Part shown: one piece after another, positions 1 through 6,839 of the stretch | Numbering within the stretch: position 1 is the first letter of the stretch | How the letters are laid out: each line of letters opens with the position of its first letter | Assembly: GCA_017466865.1 (NCBI GenBank) | Contig: JAFTTI010000009.1 | Span: forward strand, 22,617-86,616 | Length of the DNA: 64,000 nt | Direction: 5' to 3' | From: Oscillospiraceae bacterium | GTDB taxonomy: Bacteria; Bacillota; Clostridia; Oscillospirales; Ruminococcaceae | Notes under the pieces: generated by a model | What the model was told of the DNA's origin: nothing | Databases searched by the model: none | The model's input: the letters and a program-made list of their open reading frames with translations, nothing else | Translations under genes and position numbers: made by a program

Positions 1-295
1 CGACAGGATCTGTCTGAGGAATGGGATTTGCAAGAACTGTAGTTTCTGGAGTAGTTGTAGTTTCTGGTGGTGTAGTAGTTGTTGCTACCGTTGTTGTTTC
101 ACTGACAGTAGTCGAAACAGTTTCTGATGAAATTTCTTTTCCTATATTAAGTTCATCCCAGTTCTGAATAAGAAGATATGTTCCGAGGCAAAGTGCGAAT
201 GTAAATATAATAATGAGGAAAATAACAAAGAAATTGAGTTTAGGACCATCGTTTCTCTTCTTTCCCCCTGAATAATCCCAATAAGATTTCGACAT
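1..295 (-). CDS. N-terminal part of a single-pass membrane protein with Thr-rich linker (cut by window edge)
   Basis: The frame opens with ATG at 295 and is still open at base 1, so only 98 codons are visible. An AAAGG Shine-Dalgarno precedes the start. The first 22 residues are hydrophilic (SYWDYSGGKKRND). A strong membrane helix follows at about residues 25-47 (FFVIFLIIIFTFALCLG). After it comes a low-complexity stretch rich in Thr, Glu, Pro and Val (TTTTPPETTTTPE), typical of an extracellular linker. The membrane helix acts as an uncleaved anchor, so the missing C-terminal part probably carries an outside domain. The function cannot be told from what is visible. It is transcribed away from asnB. 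Confidence 0.8.
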   Translation of the reverse strand, partial: MSKSYWDYSGGKKRNDGPKLNFFVIFLIIIFTFALCLGTYLLIQNWDELNIGKEISSETVSTTVSETTTVATTTTPPETTTTPETTVLANPIPQTDPV

Positions 296-333
296 AATAT
301 TACCTTTCTTTTCAAAATAATATAACCTTATTT

Positions 334-362
334 ATTATACAACATCATATCAAATATTGCAA
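334..362 (-). promoter_or_regulatory. Sigma-A promoter of the partial membrane-protein gene
   Basis: On the minus strand, TTGCAA (362-357), a 17-base spacer and TATAAT (339-334) lie about 40 bases before the start codon at 295. Confidence 0.7.
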
Positions 363-414
363 CACTTTTAACAAATTTTAAATAAAACTTATTTTCAATT
401 TAAATTCAAATTCT

Positions 415-444
415 CTTGCAAAGATTGCCGATATATTGTATAAT
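415..444 (+). promoter_or_regulatory. Sigma-A promoter of asnB
   Basis: TTGCAA (415-420), an 18-base spacer and TATAAT (439-444) precede asnB. The leader would be about 47 bases, and it holds a GGAGG Shine-Dalgarno but no visible riboswitch or T-box. Confidence 0.7.
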
Positions 445-497
445 TATTTAGTTAAGGTACATATAGTAAAACAAATAACTCTTGGAGGTTTAAATAA

Positions 498-2357
498 ATG
501 TGCGGTTATGTAGGTTTTACCAACGCTATAGATAATTCAAACAAAGTTCTCACAGAAATGATGGATCTTATCCGTCATCGCGGTCCAGACTCTGATGGAT
601 CATATATCGATGAAAATATCGCCCTCGGTTTCAGAAGACTCTCAATTATCGACCTTTCAAACGGGGATCAACCTATTTATAACGAGGATAATACAAAAGT
701 TCTTCTCTTTAATGGAGAAATATATAATTTCCAGGAAATAAGAGAAAAGCTCATTTCAGCAGGTCATATTTTCAAAACAAAATCAGACTCTGAAGTTCTT
801 CTTCACGGATATGAAGAATACGGAAAATCTCTTCTCAATATGTTAAGAGGAATGTTTTCTTTCGTTATATGGGATAAAGAAAGCAAAGAGCTTTTCGGTG
901 CAAGAGACTTTTTCGGAATAAAGCCTCTTTACTATGCTGTTATGGATGACACTTTTATGTTCGGTTCAGAAATAAAATCTTTCCTTGCACATCCTAAATT
1001 TGTTAAGGAACTTAATGAAACAGCACTTGAAAACTACCTTACATTCCAGTATTCCCCTACAACAGAAACATTCTTTAAAAATGTATGCAAACTCCCTGCC
1101 GCCCATTGTTTCACATATAAAAACGGTGAACTTTCGGTCGAAAGATACTGGGAGGTAAAATTCAACGAAGATGGAAAACCTCAGCTTGAAGACTGGGTAA
1201 ATGAAATTTCTGATATTTTCAAAAACTCGGTTGAAGCACACAAAATATCCGATGTTGAAGTAGGAAGTTTCCTTTCAAGCGGTGTTGACAGCAGTTATGT
1301 TGCCGCTGTCGCTAATGTTGACAAGACATTCACAGTAGGTTTCGGTGAAGACGAAAGATACAACGAAATCGGATACGCAAAGGAATTCTCTAAATACATC
1401 AACAAAGAAAACATCAGCAAGGTTATCACTCCCGAAGAATTCTGGAACAATCTTTCAAGAATACAGTATCACATGGATGAACCTCTTGCCGACCCTGCTG
1501 CTGTTGCTTTATACTTTGTATGCAACAAGGCATCAGAATATGTAAAGGTTGTCCTTTCGGGCGAAGGTGCTGACGAAATATTCGGCGGATACAACATATA
1601 TAAAGAACCATCATCTGCTCCTGCATATAATCTTATTCCCCGACCTATAAGACGCGCTATCGGAAATGTTGCGCAGAAATTACCTCAGAAAAGAGGGGTT
1701 AATTTCCTTGTAAGACGAGGAAAAGACCTTGAAGAAAGATTTATCGGAAACGCATATATGTTCAGCGTTGAAGAACGCAAGAAGATACTCAAGATTTCTA
1801 CTTCTGCACCTAATCCTATGGAAATAACAAAGCCTTTCTATGACAAGGTCAAAGATAAAGACGCAGTTACAAAAATGCAGTATTTAGACCTTCATCTATG
1901 GATGACAGGAGATATTCTTTTAAAGGCCGATAAAATGTCTATGGCTAATTCTCTCGAACTTCGTGTTCCTTTCCTTGACAAAGAGGTTATGTCAGTCGCT
2001 GAAAAGATACCGACAAAATATCGTGTCACAAAGGAAAATACAAAGTATGCTATGAGAATGGCCGCATTAAGAGCGTGTCCTCCTCAGACTGCCAACAAAA
2101 AGAAACTCGGCTTCCCTGTTCCTACAAGAGTTTGGCTTAAGGATGAAAAATACTATAATGTTGTAAAAGAAAAATTCAGCAGTGATATCGCGAAGAAATT
2201 CTTTGATACAGATGCAATTATAGGATACCTTGATGACCACAAGGAAGGAAAAGCTGATAACAGCAGAAAGGTATGGACAATATTTGTTTTCCTCATCTGG
2301 TATGAAGTTTATTTTTCTGACAAAAAACCAAGTGAAAACTTCTTTGAACTTGTATAG
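498..2357 (+). CDS. asnB: Asparagine synthase (glutamine-hydrolysing)
   Basis: It makes asparagine from aspartate, ATP and glutamine-derived ammonia in the cytosol. The N-terminus is a class II glutamine amidotransferase domain whose nucleophile is Cys2 (MCGYVGF). It continues with RHRGPD, FNGEIYN and SDSE motifs to about residue 200. The synthetase domain carries the pyrophosphate loop SSGVDSS near residue 260 and the GEGADEIFGGY motif further on. The length of 619 residues is normal for the bacterial AsnB family. A GGAGG site seven bases upstream fixes the start. The next gene begins 11 bases after the stop, so the two are co-transcribed. Family assignment is firm. Confidence 0.96.
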   Translation: MCGYVGFTNAIDNSNKVLTEMMDLIRHRGPDSDGSYIDENIALGFRRLSIIDLSNGDQPIYNEDNTKVLLFNGEIYNFQEIREKLISAGHIFKTKSDSEVLLHGYEEYGKSLLNMLRGMFSFVIWDKESKELFGARDFFGIKPLYYAVMDDTFMFGSEIKSFLAHPKFVKELNETALENYLTFQYSPTTETFFKNVCKLPAAHCFTYKNGELSVERYWEVKFNEDGKPQLEDWVNEISDIFKNSVEAHKISDVEVGSFLSSGVDSSYVAAVANVDKTFTVGFGEDERYNEIGYAKEFSKYINKENISKVITPEEFWNNLSRIQYHMDEPLADPAAVALYFVCNKASEYVKVVLSGEGADEIFGGYNIYKEPSSAPAYNLIPRPIRRAIGNVAQKLPQKRGVNFLVRRGKDLEERFIGNAYMFSVEERKKILKISTSAPNPMEITKPFYDKVKDKDAVTKMQYLDLHLWMTGDILLKADKMSMANSLELRVPFLDKEVMSVAEKIPTKYRVTKENTKYAMRMAALRACPPQTANKKKLGFPVPTRVWLKDEKYYNVVKEKFSSDIAKKFFDTDAIIGYLDDHKEGKADNSRKVWTIFVFLIWYEVYFSDKKPSENFFELV

Positions 2358-2368
2358 GAGAAAAAATA

Positions 2369-3037
2369 ATGGACAGCTGTGTTACTTATAAACAGATAAG
2401 AAACGATAAAGAAATAATTACCTATGTTGAAAAATCAGATGAAGCATTGAAATCAATCGGATATACAGAGCATTCATTTGCACACGTTGAAAAGGTTGCC
2501 ACAAATGCTTCATGGCTTTTAGAAAAACTCGGATATTCGGAGCATGAATGTGATCTTGCAAAAATCGCAGGATTTATGCATGATATCGGAAATATAATAA
2601 ATCGTATAGACCACGCACAAAGCGGAGCTATGATGGCGTTCAGACTTTTGGACCATATGAATATGCCTGCGGAAGATATTTCAACGATAGTTTCTGCTAT
2701 AGGAAATCACGATGAATCAACTGCCCAACCGATAAATCCGATTTCAGCCGCTCTTATAATAGCCGACAAATGCGATGTCAGGCGTTCAAGAGTAAGAAAT
2801 ACCGAATTGATTAAATTCGATATTCACGACCGTGTAAATTACGCAGTTGAAAAGGCAGAGCTTATCCTCAGCGATGATAAAAAAACTCTTATGCTCGATG
2901 TTGTTATCGACACCGAAATTTCTTCTGTTCTCGAATATTTTGAAATATTTCTTCAGCGTATGCTTTTATGCAAAAGAGCCGCAGAATTTTTAAAGCTAGA
3001 ATTCAGAATGACCGTTAACGGAACGAATGTTTTATAA
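2369..3037 (+). CDS. HD-domain phosphohydrolase
   Basis: A 222-residue soluble protein with a metal-binding HD domain: a first His in the HSFAH segment, the HD pair in FMHDIGN, a later His-Asp in GNHDES, and ADKCD as the last ligand. HD proteins of this size hydrolyse phosphomonoesters or nucleotides. The substrate cannot be read from the sequence. It sits 11 bases behind asnB with its own GGAG site inside the asnB end, so the two form an operon closed by the terminator at 3061. Whether it acts in asparagine metabolism or is only a passenger is unknown. Confidence 0.85.
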   Translation: MDSCVTYKQIRNDKEIITYVEKSDEALKSIGYTEHSFAHVEKVATNASWLLEKLGYSEHECDLAKIAGFMHDIGNIINRIDHAQSGAMMAFRLLDHMNMPAEDISTIVSAIGNHDESTAQPINPISAALIIADKCDVRRSRVRNTELIKFDIHDRVNYAVEKAELILSDDKKTLMLDVVIDTEISSVLEYFEIFLQRMLLCKRAAEFLKLEFRMTVNGTNVL

Positions 3038-3060
3038 AAAAATCCCTATATCAATAAAGA

Positions 3061-3095
3061 AAAATACCCTGTGAAAAAATTTCACGGGGTATTTT
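3061..3095 (+). terminator. Rho-independent terminator of asnB-HD operon
   Basis: A 16-base inverted repeat (AAAATACCCTGTGAAA and its near-perfect complement, one G·T pair) with a 3-base loop is followed by TTTTGATTTT. Confidence 0.85.
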
Positions 3096-3135
3096 GATTT
3101 TAACAGATAAATCAGGAAATTTGATAAACAGGAAT

Positions 3136-3564
3136 TTATAAATCATTAAAATATGTATGACAAAACTCCAATGCCGTTTCTTTATAATCTTCTTCTGACA
3201 AATTAGTCAATCTTACAATCTCATCTTTCAACATATTTTTATGAGATGCAGAAAACGATGGTAATAACAATTTGATAATCCAGTATATCCATTCTTCGTC
3301 ATTACTTTGTAAAATTTCTCTTATATACGGGAAAATCAAATCTTCTCTTTCTAAAAGAACAGGAATTATTTCTTTAGTTATTGGCCAATTATAGTCTTGT
3401 GTCCATTCCAATAATTCATATATAATTGGCTTGATTTCTTCATCTGTGAGAAGAAAAAGTCTATTTATATTAGAATTATCAAATTTATTTTTGGGAAGTA
3501 GTTCTCTAATTTCCATATAAATATACACCACCAAATTCAAATAATCACGTGCTTTCAAACTCAT
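3136..3564 (-). CDS. DUF5071-type small protein
   Basis: A 142-residue soluble, helical, acidic protein. The middle contains a WTQDYNWPI segment and a DEEWIYWIIKLLL segment, the two hallmarks I associate with DUF5071. From memory, DUF5071 genes are often scattered among immunity-type cargo; this was not searched. No transporter or enzyme motif is visible. The start ATG at 3564 has no Shine-Dalgarno. Instead a small hairpin (TACAAGA/TCTTGTA) ends directly at the start codon. An internal Met at residue 17 has no better site. The gene lies 64 bases behind the unknown gene at 3629-4042. Function unknown. Confidence 0.7.
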   Translation of the reverse strand: MSLKARDYLNLVVYIYMEIRELLPKNKFDNSNINRLFLLTDEEIKPIIYELLEWTQDYNWPITKEIIPVLLEREDLIFPYIREILQSNDEEWIYWIIKLLLPSFSASHKNMLKDEIVRLTNLSEEDYKETALEFCHTYFNDL

Positions 3565-3587
3565 TACAAGACTGAAATAATCTTGTA
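3565..3587 (-). other. Hairpin abutting the DUF5071 start codon
   Basis: TACAAGA and TCTTGTA arms with a 9-base loop occupy the place where a ribosome-binding site would be expected. It could limit translation, or the true start could differ. Confidence 0.4.
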
Positions 3588-3628
3588 TCTATAATCTGTT
3601 ATGATACTGAAATTTTATGTTAATACTA

Positions 3629-4042
3629 TCATAATTCCCCTTCCAAATACATTTTATAAGACCAAAATGCCTCCTCTGGTGCATCATTTAAAAGCCACAT
3701 AAGTGCCTCTTGTATAATATCTACCCACAAATTTAGTTTGCTTGTTTGTTCCTCGGCCAGTAGTTTATTAGACCCTAGCATCCCATCCGGCGATGCCCAA
3801 ACTCTAGCCAAATGAGTGATTCCTATTATATCTGACAAAATATTCTTATCAACCTTATCTTGCTCAAATTCATCTTGTAAAACCTTCATGCACTCCATAA
3901 CTTCTATAAAATTACTCTCAAGCAATTCGCCTCTAAACGGTCTCAAGCTTCCTAAAAAACCATTTATCCATTTAGGATTATCAACATTCTCATTTCTGCC
4001 CGAATGATATGACAACAATTCTTTAGCTTCTTCTATGCTCAT
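3629..4042 (-). CDS. Hypothetical protein, possible immunity-type cargo
   Basis: A 137-residue soluble protein that I do not recognise. The reading frame extends upstream to 4084, but the ATG at 4042 (MSIEEAKELL) has an AAAGGAAG site at correct spacing and the upstream one does not, so I take 4042. It has a Trp-rich C-terminal helix (EALMWLLNDAPEEAFWSYKM) and no signal peptide or membrane segment. It is followed by the DUF5071 gene on the same strand. Codon use is more AT-rich than in the neighbouring core genes. Its size and company resemble immunity genes of toxin systems, but no toxin is present, so this is only a suggestion. Confidence 0.6.
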   Translation of the reverse strand: MSIEEAKELLSYHSGRNENVDNPKWINGFLGSLRPFRGELLESNFIEVMECMKVLQDEFEQDKVDKNILSDIIGITHLARVWASPDGMLGSNKLLAEEQTSKLNLWVDIIQEALMWLLNDAPEEAFWSYKMYLEGEL

Positions 4043-4135
4043 ATTCTTTCTTCCTTTATAATTATGCCTCAAGTGAAAATTCAAATTTTCTGCTCCTATA
4101 AATTCTTATTTATCGTTACTCCATGAAAAATCAAA

Positions 4136-4513
4136 CTATTTTTTCAGATTATTCTCTTTATCAAAAAATGCTTTTTCGAGAGTTTTGTATTCTTCCTCTG
4201 AACATACTTCCCCGCATTTTTTCTGATATTCTTTTGAACGCTTTAACATATCGTTTATTTTATCGCAGGGGAATTCATTACACATATTGCATTTTTCTAC
4301 TTTGTGGTTATGAGTACATTCAACGAGATTATATGTACATTTTTTATGAGATGAACAGCCATCGCACTTTATTTCTTCGTTAGAAACAATTTCATCCCTG
4401 AATCCTATTCTATACCAGAGCTCAGCGACCTTTTCAAGTTCATCATGGCTTTTGGCATTATATCTCGGGCAATAAATGCAGTTATCACCACAGAGAGTTA
4501 TTTTTTCTTCCAT
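4136..4513 (-). CDS. DUF3795 cysteine-rich protein
   Basis: A 125-residue protein. It begins with a CGDNCIYCPRY segment and continues with CDGC, CTYN, CTHNHKVEKCNMC and FPCDK, about ten cysteines arranged as probable zinc or Fe-S ligands. This pattern matches the DUF3795 family, which has no established biochemical role. I choose ATG 4513 because a TAGGAG site lies six bases upstream; the frame itself extends to 4564 into the terminator of the preceding gene. Its promoter overlaps that terminator (4536-4582). It reads toward the unknown gene at 4042. Confidence 0.8.
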   Translation of the reverse strand: MEEKITLCGDNCIYCPRYNAKSHDELEKVAELWYRIGFRDEIVSNEEIKCDGCSSHKKCTYNLVECTHNHKVEKCNMCNEFPCDKINDMLKRSKEYQKKCGEVCSEEEYKTLEKAFFDKENNLKK

Positions 4514-4535
4514 ATAATCTCCTACTTTCTTAAAA

Positions 4536-4564
4536 AGTATATCACAAAAACAAAGAAGGCACAA
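4536..4564 (-). promoter_or_regulatory. Promoter of DUF3795 gene, overlapping the parC-like terminator
   Basis: Minus strand TTGTGC (4564-4559), 17-base spacer, TATACT (4541-4536) with a TGTGA extension before the -10. The -35 lies inside one arm of the terminator hairpin 4553-4582. Confidence 0.6.
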
Positions 4565-4582
4565 GAGAGTTGTGCCTTCTTT
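4553..4582 (-). terminator. Terminator of the prmA-topoisomerase operon
   Basis: Perfect 12-base arms AAGAAGGCACAA / TTGTGCCTTCTT with a 5-base loop. They begin three bases after the stop of the parC-like gene, and T-rich sequence (TGTTTTTG) follows on the minus strand. Confidence 0.85.
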
Positions 4583-4585
4583 TTA

Positions 4586-6823
4586 TTAAAATGTAAGTTG
4601 TTCGTAATCTTCAAGGTCTCTCGCATAACTTCCTGCGGCAGGAATATTTTTAGCACGATATTTTTCAACATCGGGTGCTAATTCTTCTGTTACAATATAA
4701 GCAGATTCAACCTTGGATTTTGATTTGAGTGTCATAACAGCGACGCCTATTGTGTTCTTTGTTGTCTTTGGTAAAATCATACCCGAATTGAAAACAAGTG
4801 CTTTTCCGCTTGTCGATTTGATAAGAATATCGGTATTATCCTTTATTTCTATCATCTTGACAAGAGGATTCTTATCCGAATAAGCATTGTTCAGTTTCTT
4901 TCGGTTGAGTTTTGTTTCATAAGCGTTTATCGGAACTTTGGCAACCTTTCCGTTTTCAAAGAAGAAAAGCAGAGTTTCGGAGTAATCTAAAGTTACAGCC
5001 ATTGATGCAAGGTTTTCGCCTTCGTCAAATCCAAGTTTAGCAGGAATAAACTCTCCTAAATTACTTGCTTTTGTATCCTGAAACTGTGATGCTTTGGCCT
5101 TATAAACCTGTGATTTATCGCTGAAGAAAAGGATGTCTGCTCTGTTGGTTGTTTCGATAGAAAACGCCATTGTGTCGCCCTCTTTGAATTTCTGTTCCCC
5201 ACCCATTCTGAGTGAAAGAGGAGTAATTTTCTTGAAATATCCACTCTTTGTAAGAAAAAGATTAACAGGATAATCAGGAACTTCTTCTTCAACACTTTCT
5301 TCTTCAATATCGCCTGCATAGATAAACTGTGTTTTTCTCGACTGACCGTATTTCTTCTTGACATCTTCAAGTTCTGAAATAATGATCTTTCCGATTTTCT
5401 TTTCATTTGCAAGAATATCCTGCATTTCAGCAATATCTTTTTCGAGTTGTTCTATTTCGCCTGTTCTTTTAAGGATGTATTCCTTATTGAGATGACGGAG
5501 TTTGATTTCAGCAACGTATTCCGCCTGAATTTCGTCAATTCCGAATCCTATCATAAGGTTTGGAACAACATCGGCTTCTTCTTCGGTTTCACGGACAATC
5601 TTAATCGCCTTATCAATATCAAGGAGGATTTTTTCAAGTCCCTTTAAAAGATGAAGTTTATCCTTTTTCTTTGCAAGGTCAAAATAAACTCTGCGCTTAA
5701 CGCATTCTTTTCTGAAAGCTGTCCATTCTTCAAGAATTTCTCTTACGCCCATTACTCTGGGAGTTCCGCCTATAAGAATGTTAAAATTGCAAGGATAACT
5801 ATCCTGTAAAGGTGTCATCCTATACAGCTTCTGCATAAGTTTATCAGGGTCTACCCCACGCTTTATATCAATAGCAAGTTTAAGACCCGAAATGTCTGTT
5901 TCATCTCTGATATATGATATTTCTTTAATCTTGCCTGATTTGATATGTTCAACGATTTTATCCATAATAGCCTCAACCGTTGTTGTCGGAGGGATTTCTG
6001 TTATTTCAATACAGCCTGCTTCTTTATCGAAGTTATACTTTGAACGGACTTTTATACTTCCTCTTCCTGTATCATAAACTTTCTGAAGTTCATTTTCATC
6101 GTATATTATAAATCCACCACCTGAAAAATCAGGGCCTTTAAGTGTTGATATAATATCATGTTCAGGATTTTTTATGAGAGATACAGTTGTATCGCATATT
6201 TCTGAAATATTGAACGAACACACATTACTTGCCATAGAAACGGCAATTCCGACATTAGAGTTGACAAGAACCGAAGGGAATGTTGTCGGGAAAAGAGTAG
6301 GTTCTGTCATTGTATTATCGTAGTTAGGAACAAAATCAACAGTATCTTTATCTATATCCCTGAAAAGTTCGTTACAGATAGGTTCGAGTTTAACTTCTGT
6401 ATATCGGGATGCGGCATAAGCCATATCTCTTGAATAGGCTTTACCAAAGTTACCCTTACTATCAACATAAGGATGTAAGAGTGCCTCATTGCCTCTTGAA
6501 AGGCGGACGAGCGTTTCATAAATCGCAGCATCACCATGAGGATTGAGTTTCATAGTCTGTCCTACTACATTGGCAGACTTTGTTTTCTGACCTGTCAAAA
6601 GCCCCATCTTATACATTGTATAGAGGAGTTTTCTATGCGAAGGCTTGAAACCATCAATTTCAGGAAGTGCTCTTGAAACTATAACACTCATCGCATATGG
6701 CATATAGTTGCTTTCTATTGTATCTGTTATTTTCTGTTCAACAACAACACCGCTGTTTTCAATTTCAGCATTAGGCATTTTTTTGATACGCTTTTCAGGT
6801 TCTTTTTTCTTTCTTCCTGCCAT
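4586..6823 (-). CDS. Type IIA DNA topoisomerase subunit A, ParC/GyrA-like
   Basis: It is the DNA-cleaving subunit of a type II topoisomerase and works with the B-type subunit encoded just upstream. The winged-helix breakage domain carries the catalytic tyrosine at residue 141 (ASRYTE), after GNFG and the NPHGDAAIYE segment. At the position that is Ser83 in E. coli GyrA it has Ala99; the Asp87 position is Glu103, as in normal ParC. The C-terminal pinwheel is short and I see no GyrA-box, which points to a relaxing/decatenating topo IV-type enzyme rather than gyrase. The length is 745 residues. A strong GGAGG precedes the start. The gene follows parE-like by 16 bases. Confidence 0.9.
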   Translation of the reverse strand: MAGRKKKEPEKRIKKMPNAEIENSGVVVEQKITDTIESNYMPYAMSVIVSRALPEIDGFKPSHRKLLYTMYKMGLLTGQKTKSANVVGQTMKLNPHGDAAIYETLVRLSRGNEALLHPYVDSKGNFGKAYSRDMAYAASRYTEVKLEPICNELFRDIDKDTVDFVPNYDNTMTEPTLFPTTFPSVLVNSNVGIAVSMASNVCSFNISEICDTTVSLIKNPEHDIISTLKGPDFSGGGFIIYDENELQKVYDTGRGSIKVRSKYNFDKEAGCIEITEIPPTTTVEAIMDKIVEHIKSGKIKEISYIRDETDISGLKLAIDIKRGVDPDKLMQKLYRMTPLQDSYPCNFNILIGGTPRVMGVREILEEWTAFRKECVKRRVYFDLAKKKDKLHLLKGLEKILLDIDKAIKIVRETEEEADVVPNLMIGFGIDEIQAEYVAEIKLRHLNKEYILKRTGEIEQLEKDIAEMQDILANEKKIGKIIISELEDVKKKYGQSRKTQFIYAGDIEEESVEEEVPDYPVNLFLTKSGYFKKITPLSLRMGGEQKFKEGDTMAFSIETTNRADILFFSDKSQVYKAKASQFQDTKASNLGEFIPAKLGFDEGENLASMAVTLDYSETLLFFFENGKVAKVPINAYETKLNRKKLNNAYSDKNPLVKMIEIKDNTDILIKSTSGKALVFNSGMILPKTTKNTIGVAVMTLKSKSKVESAYIVTEELAPDVEKYRAKNIPAAGSYARDLEDYEQLTF

Positions 6824-6839
6824 AAAATCTCCTCCTTTC

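Noticed and set aside
445-497. Possible T-box or riboswitch before asnB
   Set aside because: The leader after the mapped promoter is only about 50 bases and has no stem or terminator.
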